Source: Methylomonas sp. EFPC3
Lineage (GTDB): Bacteria > Pseudomonadota > Gammaproteobacteria > Methylococcales > Methylomonadaceae
NCBI RefSeq assembly: GCF_029643245.1
Contig: NZ_CP116398.1
Location: forward strand, 62,001-126,000
Reading direction: 5' to 3'
DNA length: 64,000 nt
Shown: positions 44,574 through 54,200 of the stretch, piece by piece
How the letters are laid out: the number at the start of each line of letters is the position of its first letter
Position numbering within the stretch: position 1 is the stretch's first letter
Translations under genes and position numbers: made by a program
The notes under the pieces: generated by a model
What the model saw: the letters and a program-made list of their open reading frames with translations, nothing else
The model's database searches: none
What the model was told of the DNA's origin: nothing

Positions 44574-45140
44574 TTAGGCGCGCGAGGAGAACTCGCCGGT
44601 TTCGCTGTTGATCTTGATCAGTTCGCCGGACTCGATGTACTCCGGAATCTGCACTTCCAGGCCGGTGGTAAGTTTGGCGGTCTTGGTCCGCTTGGTGGCG
44701 CTGGAGCCTTTCATGGCCGGTGGGGTTTCGACGATTTGCAGCGTTACCGTGGTCGGCAACTGGATGCCCAACGGCGCGTCGTCCATCAGCAACATGATGA
44801 TGCCGTCCAGACCGTCGGTCAGGTATAAGGTTTGACCTTCCAAATCCTCGGCCGACAGCGCGTATTGGTCGTAGGTCTCGCTGTTCATGAAGTAGTAGGT
44901 GTCGCCGTCCTGGTAGGAAAACTGCACGTTGCAGCGCGAACAATCGGCGGCTTTCAGCATGTCGTCGCTTTTAAAGGTTTCGTCCAGCTTCTGCTTGGTT
45001 TTCATGTGGTTGAAGCGGACTTTATACAGCGTCGTCGCGCCGCGCGAGGTCGGGTTGCGCACGTCGATGTGTTTGACCACATACGGTTCGCCGTTGATTT
45101 CGATCGCGGTTCCCAGTTTCAGTTCGTTGGCTTTCGGCAC
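44574..45140 (-). CDS. efpL: Elongation factor P-like protein (EfpL/YeiP)
   Basis: 188 residues with the three EF-P domains. The KOW-domain loop reads NPTSRGATTLYKVRF with R33 at the tip, the feature that separates EfpL/YeiP from lysine-modified EF-P. EfpL helps ribosomes through proline and other stalling motifs. It starts 3 bases after the bpt stop; aat-bpt-efpL therefore look like one operon for translation and protein turnover. Confidence 0.93.
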   Translation of the reverse strand: MPKANELKLGTAIEINGEPYVVKHIDVRNPTSRGATTLYKVRFNHMKTKQKLDETFKSDDMLKAADCSRCNVQFSYQDGDTYYFMNSETYDQYALSAEDLEGQTLYLTDGLDGIIMLLMDDAPLGIQLPTTVTLQIVETPPAMKGSSATKRTKTAKLTTGLEVQIPEYIESGELIKINSETGEFSSRA

Positions 45141-45143
45141 TGC

Positions 45144-45863
45144 TTATTCCTCGTTAATTGTATGATTTGAAAGGGGTTGCCACCTGTCGCGGATCAAGCC
45201 CTGCAGCGGCTGATATTCGATTTTGTAGCGCATTTTACGACAGTCTTCGATCCAAAAGCCCAGATAAACGTAAGGTAAGCCCCATTGCGCGGCGGTTTCG
45301 ATTTGCCATAACACGGCATAGACGCCTGGGCTGTAGTCGGCGAACTCGGGATCGAAGAAGGTATAGACCGCCGATAAGCCGTCGTCGACGATATCCACCA
45401 CCGCAACTGCCGCCAGCCGGCCGCCGATCAGAAATTCGACGAAGCGGGTATCGCACCAGCGGCTGCCCAGAAAATTCAGATAATCATCCGGTTCGATCGG
45501 TTCTTTGTGCGGATCGTCGTGGCGAGCCGCCAGATAACGCCGGTACAAGTCGAAATGGCGCGGGTCGAATTCGGCCGGCTTGACGACGCTGCGGGTATCG
45601 AGGTTGCGCTTGCGGCAACGCTTTTGCCGGCGGTCCGGCGCGAACGCGGCGACCGGCAGCCGGGTTGGTATGCAAGCCTGGCAACTCGAGCAATAGGGTT
45701 TGTAAACGTAGTTGCCGCTGCGGCGGAAGCCGAGCGCGATCAGTTGGGAGTATAGTTGCGGCGTCATTGTTACCGACGGATGCACGAAGCCGGAGCGGGC
45801 CTGCCGGTCGGACAGGTAGCCGCACGCGTGTTCGTCGTCCAGCCAAATCGGCAAGCTGCCCAT
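45144..45863 (-). CDS. bpt: Aspartate/glutamate leucyltransferase
   Basis: 239 residues from the ATG at 45863, overlapping the aat stop by one base. Cysteine pair in KPYCSSCQACIPTRLPV, ATE1-type C-terminal GNAT-like region with YTFFDPEFADYSPGVYAVLWQIE and FWIEDCRKMRYKIEYQP. It adds leucine to N-terminal Asp/Glu of proteins to mark them for ClpS/ClpAP (N-end rule). Confidence 0.95.
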   Translation of the reverse strand: MGSLPIWLDDEHACGYLSDRQARSGFVHPSVTMTPQLYSQLIALGFRRSGNYVYKPYCSSCQACIPTRLPVAAFAPDRRQKRCRKRNLDTRSVVKPAEFDPRHFDLYRRYLAARHDDPHKEPIEPDDYLNFLGSRWCDTRFVEFLIGGRLAAVAVVDIVDDGLSAVYTFFDPEFADYSPGVYAVLWQIETAAQWGLPYVYLGFWIEDCRKMRYKIEYQPLQGLIRDRWQPLSNHTINEE

Positions 45864-46552
45864 CAGCGCCAGGCCTCGGCTGCGGGGGCTTGCCGACAAA
45901 GCTGTTCCAGCAATTCGGCGAAACGTTGGCGCGGAATTTCCTCGGCACCCAGGCTGAGCAGATGTTCGCTGCGTACTTGGCAATCGATCAAACGGTAACC
46001 CCAGCCGCTCAGACGTTCGACCAGATTGACGAACGCCACTTTCGAGGCGTCGGTTTCGCGGTGGAACATCGATTCGCCGAAGAAGACCTGGCCGATGGCC
46101 AAACCATAGAGGCCGCCGGCCAGCTTACCGTCCAGCCAGGCTTCGCAGCTGTGGGCAATACCGAGATGGTGCAAGGTCAGGTAAGCCCGGCACATGTCTT
46201 CGGTGATCCAGGTGCCGCCGCTGTCGCTACGCGGCGCGGCGCAGGCGGCAATTACTTCTTTGAACGCCGTGTCGTAGCGGATCTCGAACCGGCCTTTGCG
46301 CAGGGTTTTGGTCAGGCTGCGCGAGACTTGCAAATGCTCCGGAAACAGGACCAGGCGCGGGTCCGGCGACCACCACAGGATGGGCTCGCCGGGGTTGAAC
46401 CAGGGAAAGGCGCCGTGCCGGTAGGCATTGACGATCCGTTTCGGCGACAGGCAGCCGCCGAAGGCGAGCAGGCCGTTGGGTTCTTTCAGTGCCTTATCTA
46501 AAGGCGGAAAAGCCTGTTCGGGTTGGTCGGAGTCGAGTAAGGTGAGTTGCAT
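45863..46552 (-). CDS. aat: Leucyl/phenylalanyl-tRNA-protein transferase
   Basis: 229 residues. [53 protein letters not shown] and FGESMFH are diagnostic for Aat, which adds Leu/Phe to N-terminal Lys/Arg in the N-end rule pathway. It pairs with bpt in one operon. A TATAAT-like sequence and a GC-rich inverted repeat lie just upstream (46570-46620). Confidence 0.96.
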   Translation of the reverse strand: MQLTLLDSDQPEQAFPPLDKALKEPNGLLAFGGCLSPKRIVNAYRHGAFPWFNPGEPILWWSPDPRLVLFPEHLQVSRSLTKTLRKGRFEIRYDTAFKEVIAACAAPRSDSGGTWITEDMCRAYLTLHHLGIAHSCEAWLDGKLAGGLYGLAIGQVFFGESMFHRETDASKVAFVNLVERLSGWGYRLIDCQVRSEHLLSLGAEEIPRQRFAELLEQLCRQAPAAEAWR

Positions 46553-46634
46553 GCGATAAGCCGCGGCTGTCAGGTACGCGGATTATAGACAATTCGGCCC
46601 GGCCGGTCTGCGCCCGGCCGGCTTGAGGCAGGAC

Positions 46635-47363
46635 TTAAGGCGCTTCCAGTTTGTAGCCGAAACCGCGCACTGTTTTCAGCAGTTTTTGTTCGTAATCGTC
46701 GTCGATTTTGCGGCGTAACTGGCGGATGTAAACGTCGACCACATTGGTCAGCGGGTCGGCGCTGTAGCCCCAAACTTGCTCCAGTATCCGGGTACGGCTC
46801 AAGACCTTGCCGGGCATGCGCATGAAGCATTCCAATAGCGCGAATTCCTTCGGCGTCAGCTCGATCGCGGTATTGCCGCGGCGTACTTCGTGGGTTTCGC
46901 CATTCAATACCAGATCGGCGATGCGCAGTTCTTTGGCTTCCGATTTGATGTCGCCGCCGCGGCGGCGTAGCAGTACTTCGATCCGCGCCAGCAATTCCTC
47001 GAAAGCAAACGGCTTGGTCATGTAATCGTCGGCGCCGGCGCGCAGACCGGAAACTTTATCCTGCACGGTGTCGCGCGCAGTCAGCATCAATACCGGCGTA
47101 TCGACGCCGTTACCACGCAGGCGTTCGCAAATCTGGCGACCGTTCATGTCCGGCAGCCCCAGGTCCAGCACGATCACCTGGAACGAACCTTCGCCGCCGA
47201 GGGCAATTGCCTCTTGGCCGGTACGAGCCACTTCCACGGAATAGCCTTCCGCCTTCAGGCCGCGCTGGACGAAATCAACGATGCGTTCGTCGTCTTCCAC
47301 CAGCAGCACGCGCATGTAGCCCATGCCGCTCAAATTACCGGATGATGTGTATTTATCGCTCAT
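46635..47363 (-). CDS. OmpR-type response regulator
   Basis: 242 residues: receiver domain (phosphoacceptor D in VIVLDLGLPDMNG, T in LTARD, K in MTKPF) and a winged-helix domain ending RRKIDDDYEQKLLKTVRGFGYKLEAP. It follows its histidine kinase gene by 12 bases (AGGAAT site). Last gene of the kinase-lipoprotein-kinase-regulator run; output genes unknown. Confidence 0.93.
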   Translation of the reverse strand: MSDKYTSSGNLSGMGYMRVLLVEDDERIVDFVQRGLKAEGYSVEVARTGQEAIALGGEGSFQVIVLDLGLPDMNGRQICERLRGNGVDTPVLMLTARDTVQDKVSGLRAGADDYMTKPFAFEELLARIEVLLRRRGGDIKSEAKELRIADLVLNGETHEVRRGNTAIELTPKEFALLECFMRMPGKVLSRTRILEQVWGYSADPLTNVVDVYIRQLRRKIDDDYEQKLLKTVRGFGYKLEAP

Positions 47364-47375
47364 GTGTGCTTATTC

Positions 47376-48956
47376 CTATGTACTGGGTAGCAACGGCAAA
47401 GTTACGGTAAAGGTCGAGCCGAGGTTCTCCCGGCTGTCCACCGCAACGCGCCCGCCGTGCGCTTTTGTAATCGATTTTGCCATCGGCAGGCCCAGGCCGG
47501 AGCCTTCGTCGCGCGAACTTTGCGCGTTATCGCTACGGAAGTGTCGCTCGAAAATGCGTTCCAAATCTCCGCTGGGAATACCGATCCCCTGGTCGGTAAG
47601 GCTGAAACTCGCTTCCTTACCCTGCACCCATAAGGCTACCGAAATATGCCCCCCGGGATTTGAGTAGCGGCACGCATTTTCTCCCAAAATAAATAGCACC
47701 TGTCTTAAGCGCTGCTTATCGCCGCGTACCCAGACCGGGTGCTCCGGACCCGAGAACGATACGCTGAGCGAACGCTCCTCGGCCATGACCTGAAAGTCCT
47801 CGACCGCATTGCCGACCAGCTCGGCCAGATCGACCTTGCCCCACTCGAATTGGAGATGGGCGGTTTCGGCACGGGCCAGAAACAGCAAATCGTTGACGTA
47901 TTTACCAAGCTGCATCGCCAGTTCGACGATGCGTTGTAATGCATCCTTGTATTCTTCGGTATGGCGGTCTTCGCCGCGTAAGGTGACTTCGGCCTCGCCG
48001 CGGATTACCGTAATCGGTGTCCGCAATTCGTGGCTGATGTCGGCCAAAAACTCGCGGCGGGCCTTGTCCATCCGCTTCAATTCCTCGTTCAACAGATTCA
48101 ATTCCAAGGTCCGTTCCGCTACCCGCTGCTCCAGTACCGCCCGGCTTTCGCGCAACTTGTTTTGTTGAACTTCAAGTTCTTGCGCCATTTGATTAAAGTG
48201 GCTGGCCAGATAAGCGAATTCGTCGCGGGTATAGAGTTTGATCCGGTATTCCAGATTGCCGCTGGCGATTTCGTCGGTACCTTTCATCAGAGCCTGGATC
48301 GGCCGGCGGAAGCGACGCATCAACAGGATGCCGGACATCAGGCTGAACAGCGCGGCCGTCACGGACGCCAGGATAGCGGTCAGTCGCGACTGGCGGACCA
48401 GGCTTTCCAATTCGCGCTTGGCTTGCTTGGCCTTTTCGCGTTCGGCGTCGATCGCGGCATCGATCAAGGGCTGAAATTTGCCGTCGATTTCTTCTTCGGT
48501 AAATTTGGTCAAGGCCTGCACGGCGTTCGCCAGTTTGCCTTGCAGGCGCAAGCGCTCCACCTCTTCGAAGCGGTATTCGCTGGCTTCCAAAAACGCCGTC
48601 AAATGGGCGACGCGCTCCAGCTCGGCCGGCTTGTCGACCCAAGTCTCGCCGCCGATCACCGGTTCCTTGACCGCGGTGTCCCTCAGCGCCTGGATCGCTG
48701 CTTGCAGCCGCCGCTTGGACGATTCGACGCCGGTTTCCGAATTCGGATTCGCGGTAATCAGCCGATCCATCCGCTGTTTGAAATGGCGGTAGGCTTCCTG
48801 CGATAACTGTTCGTAATCGTCGAAGGTTTCGTAAGCGGTCTGGCTGTGCTGGAAGTGCAGGGCCATTTCGTCGGCGCCCAGATACAGGGCCACGCCCAGG
48901 CTGAGGACGAAGCCGAACGAAATGAACATGACTATGGCCAGCCGAAACCGAAACAT
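47376..48956 (-). CDS. Sensor histidine kinase with long periplasmic domain
   Basis: 526 residues. Helix at about 5-27, a helical sensory region (about 28-195), second helix about 198-215, HAMP, coiled coil, HisKA with LADISHELRTPITVI, and HATPase with ENACRYSNPGG, DQGIGIP and GSGLGLPMAKSI. It starts 5 bases after the lipoprotein gene. Signal unknown; cognate to the following OmpR-type regulator. Confidence 0.92.
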   Translation of the reverse strand: MFRFRLAIVMFISFGFVLSLGVALYLGADEMALHFQHSQTAYETFDDYEQLSQEAYRHFKQRMDRLITANPNSETGVESSKRRLQAAIQALRDTAVKEPVIGGETWVDKPAELERVAHLTAFLEASEYRFEEVERLRLQGKLANAVQALTKFTEEEIDGKFQPLIDAAIDAEREKAKQAKRELESLVRQSRLTAILASVTAALFSLMSGILLMRRFRRPIQALMKGTDEIASGNLEYRIKLYTRDEFAYLASHFNQMAQELEVQQNKLRESRAVLEQRVAERTLELNLLNEELKRMDKARREFLADISHELRTPITVIRGEAEVTLRGEDRHTEEYKDALQRIVELAMQLGKYVNDLLFLARAETAHLQFEWGKVDLAELVGNAVEDFQVMAEERSLSVSFSGPEHPVWVRGDKQRLRQVLFILGENACRYSNPGGHISVALWVQGKEASFSLTDQGIGIPSGDLERIFERHFRSDNAQSSRDEGSGLGLPMAKSITKAHGGRVAVDSRENLGSTFTVTLPLLPST

Positions 48957-48961
48957 GGTTG

Positions 48962-49537
48962 CTATTTGGCGTCGCCGGTTTCGTCCAACTGTTTTTCCAT
49001 GGAACGGATGGCTTCCAGTTTTTCCCGCAGCAGGTGCGATTCGGTTTTTTTCGAACCGGCGGTTTCCTTGGCATCCAGCACGTTCTGCACCGATTTTTGT
49101 TTGCGTTCCAATGATCCGACTTTCTTGTTGGTGCTGTTGATCCGCTTCAAGGCTTCGGTATGGATCGCCACCAGTCGGCGGGTGCGGTCATCGGCGTAGC
49201 TTTCCGGCGGGATGTCGGCCAATTCGTCCAGGATTTTCGGGATGTCGCCGCAGGCGTCCGACAAAAGGCGGCCGGTCATCAATTGCAGGGTTATGGTCTT
49301 GTCCGGGTTTTCCTTATGCCGTTTCGCCAGGCCGCGGCAGGTTTCGCTTCGGCCTTGGCTGTTCATCGCCGCCAGGTTGGCGCCGAAATCCAGCAAATCC
49401 TCGAAGTCGGAATGGACGGTCGGCGCAGCGGCGGCCACCGGCGGCCCCTGCCGCACGTTGGAATCGACTTCGGCGCAGCCGGCGAATAATAGGATCAGCG
49501 GCGCCGGTAGTAACAGGCGCGGGTTGAAAAACGTCAT
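48962..49537 (-). CDS. Lipoprotein with coiled coil, QseG/YfhG-like position
   Basis: 191 residues. Lipobox LLFAGC (C21) gives a lipidated N-terminus; the body is helical with a charged coiled coil near the end (KLEAIRSMEKQLDET). It lies between two histidine kinase genes with 5- and 7-base gaps. The order kinase then small lipoprotein recalls glrK-qseG, but sequence similarity is not obvious. Confidence 0.75.
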   Translation of the reverse strand: MTFFNPRLLLPAPLILLFAGCAEVDSNVRQGPPVAAAAPTVHSDFEDLLDFGANLAAMNSQGRSETCRGLAKRHKENPDKTITLQLMTGRLLSDACGDIPKILDELADIPPESYADDRTRRLVAIHTEALKRINSTNKKVGSLERKQKSVQNVLDAKETAGSKKTESHLLREKLEAIRSMEKQLDETGDAK

Positions 49538-49544
49538 GGTTGGT

Positions 49545-51005
49545 TTAGAACTCCCCGTTTAGCGGCAATTGCACCCGGATACGGGCGCCGTGTTGGTCTT
49601 GTCGGGCGTCGATGATTTCGACATTGCCCTGGTGGTTGGCGACGTATTCCTTGACGATGGCCAGCCCCAGGCCCGGACCTTCCGGAATGTCCTCGGCCTG
49701 CGCCGCCTTGCCGCGGTAGAACGGTTCGAAGGCGTGGGCCCGTTCGTCCAGTGGAATTCCCGGGCCTTCGTCTTCGACTTCCAGCTCCATCTGAGTGCCG
49801 GTATCGCGCAGCATGATGCGGATTTCGCCTTTCGGCGGCGAAAATTTCACCGCATTGTCCAGCAGTTGCTCAATGATGCCGCGCAGTTGCGGCGCGTTGC
49901 CGGAAATATGCACCGGCCGCAACAACATGCGCATTTCGATCGATTTGGTTGCCAGCGCCGGTTGAAACTCGGCGACCACCGTTTCCAGCAACTCCTTCAT
50001 ATTCAAAGTTTGTTTGCGTTTGGCTTCGCTTTGCGCGCTCAATTTGCTGTAACGCAGCAAGTCGTCCGAAACGGCTTGCAGTTTGTCGATGTTGGCGCCC
50101 AGCTTGCGGACGATGTCCTGTTGGCGCAGATTGCCGTCCAGTTCGGCCTCGTCGGCCATTTGTTCGGCGCCATAGCGGATGCCGGCCAGCGGCGCCTCGA
50201 TTTCGTGGGCGACGTTGTGGATGAATTGCTGCTTCGACGATTCCAGCTCCATCAGCCGGGTGCGCAACCATTCCAGGCGGTTGCCGAGAAACGCCAAATC
50301 GGACGGACCGCTGACGGCTACCGGCTCCTTCAGTTCCCCGGCACCCAAACGTCGGATCGAGGAATCCAATTGTCGCATCGAGCGCGAAATCACCAGCAAC
50401 AGCAGCGCAATTGCGGCTGACGACAAGGCCAACAGCGCGGCGCCTCTGATTAACAAGCCTTGCTCCAGCGATTCCGACATTTGCCGGAGCTCGTTGAATT
50501 CATGGTCGACGTGGCTTTCGAACTCGCGCGACAACGTGTATGACGATTCGCGCAGCCCTTGAAACGCTTCGTCCAGCGGCAGTTTCAGGTTGTTGTCGCC
50601 CTCCGAGCCGATGATTTGCTGGTAAATCAGGTTTTCCTTTTCCGACAATTCGTTGACCAGCAACGCGATGCGGTTGTCGACCTGCAGTTTCAACAGATCG
50701 CTCAATGCCTGTTTGAACGAAGCGCGGACTGTTTCGTAGGACTGGCGTTCGTAAGGTTGGCGCAATTCGGGGTCGGATAGCAGCACGAACAACTTGGCTT
50801 TGCGCTCGATATCGGAGGCTCGTTGCAATACCAAGCGGATGGTTTTGGTTTGTTCGAATACTTGCGAATTGACGGTTCGGCCCAAAGCCGAAGTCTGGCG
50901 CATGCCGAATGCAGCGTACATCACGGCCAGGAACAGCGGGATCACGGCAATGACAAATCCCAGCACAATCAGGGATTTCAGAGACAGCAGGTTTTTGAAT
51001 TTCAT
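49545..51005 (-). CDS. Sensor histidine kinase, GlrK/QseE-like
   Basis: 486 residues. Two helices (about 12-34 and 187-207) frame a helical periplasmic domain, then HAMP-like region, HisKA with a divergent H-box NVAHEIEAPLAGI (glutamate where HELK/RTPL is usual) and HATPase motifs DNAVKFSPPKG, DEGPGIP and GPGLGLAIVKEY. First gene of the signalling run. No second response regulator is present, so it either shares the OmpR-type one or signals elsewhere. Confidence 0.9.
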   Translation of the reverse strand: MKFKNLLSLKSLIVLGFVIAVIPLFLAVMYAAFGMRQTSALGRTVNSQVFEQTKTIRLVLQRASDIERKAKLFVLLSDPELRQPYERQSYETVRASFKQALSDLLKLQVDNRIALLVNELSEKENLIYQQIIGSEGDNNLKLPLDEAFQGLRESSYTLSREFESHVDHEFNELRQMSESLEQGLLIRGAALLALSSAAIALLLLVISRSMRQLDSSIRRLGAGELKEPVAVSGPSDLAFLGNRLEWLRTRLMELESSKQQFIHNVAHEIEAPLAGIRYGAEQMADEAELDGNLRQQDIVRKLGANIDKLQAVSDDLLRYSKLSAQSEAKRKQTLNMKELLETVVAEFQPALATKSIEMRMLLRPVHISGNAPQLRGIIEQLLDNAVKFSPPKGEIRIMLRDTGTQMELEVEDEGPGIPLDERAHAFEPFYRGKAAQAEDIPEGPGLGLAIVKEYVANHQGNVEIIDARQDQHGARIRVQLPLNGEF

Positions 51006-51224
51006 CCTTGGCGACAGCGTCTGTAAATCCGCAATAGTATAGCTTGGCTGATGAAATTCGTGACGGGGCCTGCAAAAAATCGTATTTGAGTTGCCAGCGG
51101 TATTGCGTCGGCCTTGGCGTTTCCCGGTTGTCGGAAAACGATGCGGATTGTCATATGATGCAGTTTACAGGGATGTTTACGATTCCGGGGCTGCCCGGAG
51201 TGTTGCTAATCGACAAGGACTTGC

Positions 51225-54200
51225 ATGCTTATTTTTTCATTGGCCGTTCTACGGCAATTCGCCGCCGAGATTTCGCATTATCTGGTGTCTTGGCGAACAT
51301 TCCCATCCCCCCGTATTCGGGGGTGTCGCGCGGCCATAGTGTTTGTCGCATGGTTGGCAATCGCCGGTGCGCGGCCGGCGACAGCCGATGGCGGCGAGGC
51401 GGCAGGGATACCGGTTTCGGCGCTAACCGGTCAGCCGGTCGTGTTACTCGAACTTGGCAGCGCGGCAAGCGCTCCATCCGGCTTAGTGGCGAATGTACTA
51501 GCTGTTTCCGGCCAACTGTTGCCAGATTTTCAGCACGGGGTTGCTTGGCAAGTCGAGCCGGAGGCGGTCAACGTATTGCATCCGGGCTTTGGTCAATGGC
51601 GGGCGGCGTTTCGCTTCCATTTGACTCAGGCTGTCTCCGGCGATTTTCGGTTTTGGGCACGCTGGCGTCAGGGCGGCGATCCGGCGGTGTGCCGACAGAC
51701 CTTTGCTATATGGGCCGGGCCGGATGTTAACCATCTGCAACAACGCGGCAGCGTACAACTGACGCCGAAAGGCTGGGAGTACGCCTGGTTGAGCAGTCCG
51801 GAACCGATTCAACTCAAGGCTGGCGACCGGGTCATCGAAGTGCGCAACATTGGCGCCGGCCACGATGCCAAAGTGTTCGATGCGTTTTTGCTGGCATCGC
51901 CGTGGGCGGAGTTGCCGGTGGCCACGACCGCCAATCAACCGGCGCTACTGCTGGAACTGGGCAAGGCCCCGGCTTTGCTGGATTTGCCGAAACCGGACCA
52001 TTTGACGGTGGTGCAGGGCACGGCCGAGGCCGGCACCAATACCGGTGCGTTGGCGATCGAGCAGGACGAAGCCTTGTTGTTCCATTCCGGCTTCGGTGAC
52101 TGGAGCGGCAGCTTCCGTTTTGCGTTGCCTCCGGACAGCAAGCCCGGCCAATACCGGTTGTGGGCGCGTTACAAAAGCGGCGGCGAGGTCTCCCAAGTCG
52201 AGCAGCGTTTTAGCGTCAAGGCCGGTGCCAAGCCGGAGGAGTTGGCGAGCCGCGGCGAATTTGCCCTGACCAACACCACGCCGTGGGACTACCAATGGCT
52301 GCCCGCCGCCGAGACAGTGACTTTGTTGCCCGGCGATCGCTGGCTGACTCTGGAAAACAGCGGCAAGGCCGACGGCGCCAAGGTGTTCGACGCCTTTTTG
52401 CTGCAACTGCAACAGCCGCTAGCCGCGGCGATGACCGGCGAGCAGGCGCAACTGCGCAACCGGTTTTTGGCTTTGACCCGGCCCGACGCCAAAGGTCCGC
52501 GGCGTTTAGTGGTGCTGGACGGTAGCGGCGCGCACGGCGAGCCTTTGTTGCGCGGTTTGTCCGCCGATGCGGCAAGAGCACATTATCAAAACATGCCGGT
52601 GACTTATTTGATCGGCCAAGCCGCCGAGACGATGGCCCGCAATTTGAATTTGCCGACATTGCCGGCGGCCATCGTCACCGACGATCATCACACTGTGCTG
52701 GGCGTGTTGACGCAGCCGGCTGATGCAGCAAGCGTGGCAAAATTTCTAGCCGAGCCGGACCAAATCGGCTGGATGCCGCAACCTGTCGCAATCCCGGCGC
52801 CAACGCCAGTGCTGTTAAAAAACGGCATCCCGGCCGCCTGGCTGGTCGGCGGTTTGCAGGACGGTCAAGCCGGTCTGTCGGTATTTGGTTTGGACACGGA
52901 AACTATTGCCAGGCCCAATCCCGATCAGTCCTATCTGAGTCTGGCAATGATGGGCGGAAAACTAAGCAAATGGCGGGTGGCGGCGACCGATGCCAACGGT
53001 GAAACCACGATTATGGACAGCACCGAACACGCCTACGGCTGGTCGCGCGGCACCGGCTACGCCCAGTTGTATCTGCACGCCGACCGTCCTCTGCAGGCGC
53101 AATTGCATCTGCGCCAGTCCGGCATTAAAGCGGCAGCCTGGCTGGACGGGCAGGCATTGCCTCTGACGGATGACGGGCAACCGCCAGGGGGCTTCAAGGC
53201 CTCGCTGGGCACTCAAGCTCAAGCCCTGTTGCACGGCTTGACCACAGAAGGCTTGCTGGCCACCGCCAGCGCCGAGCGGCCGCAAGCGCCGCAAGTGGCC
53301 GCGTTAAATTTGACGCCGGGTTGGCATAGCTTGCTGGTGAAACTGGTGATGCAACACGATCAGGGCCAGCGCTTTTACTTTGCCGGGTTGTTCAGCGACG
53401 CCGGCGGCAAACCGCTGGACGGCTTGCGGACGCAAACCGCCGATCCCGACGCCGATTTGGCCTTAAACCATATCGCCGCCAAACTCAGGCCGGTGATTTT
53501 CAATACTGCCCCGGCCAATCTTCCGCATCCCGGTGAGCCGATCAAGCTGAGTATCGATCTGCGCTGGCAGCCGATTTTGGAGGAAGCCAAACTGGAGACG
53601 CCGCTGCCGCGCTTCCCGGCCAAATTGCGTCTGTGGTTGGTCGATTACAGCGGTCGGCAAATCGCCGAACGGGAGATTCGCGGCCGTTTTCCCGCCCAGG
53701 TCGAAGCCGATTTTGGCCCCCTGACGCAGACCGGTTATTACGCGGTGTATCCGTCTTTGTACACCGAAGACGGCCGGCCGATCATGCACTATCCGGCCGA
53801 CGGCTTTAGCGTCGTCGCCGGCAACAACGCCCAAAAGCAACGGCTGGTGCAAAAGAAAGTCTGGAACAACGATTACTATGCCTTGGCTGACGGCGACAAA
53901 AGTTTCCGCCAAACCGGCGCTTACTTCGATTGGCTGGAGCGGATGGCTATTTTCAGAAGCTTGGGCAGTTATCCGGGCTTCGATCCGCAATACCGGCTAT
54001 TGTGGGAGCAAGCCAAACAGCGCGGTCTGGACCTGTTTGCCGACTCGGCCGGCGATAGTCATTGGCTGAACGACAAATCTGAAGACGGCCGCCGTTTTAT
54101 CGATGCTGCCGCCGGTTTTACCCGCTTCTTCAAAGCCAGCAACGAGATCGACATTCGCCACGAGCCGGAATGGCAAAAACTGCGCGAACCTAAGCATTGG

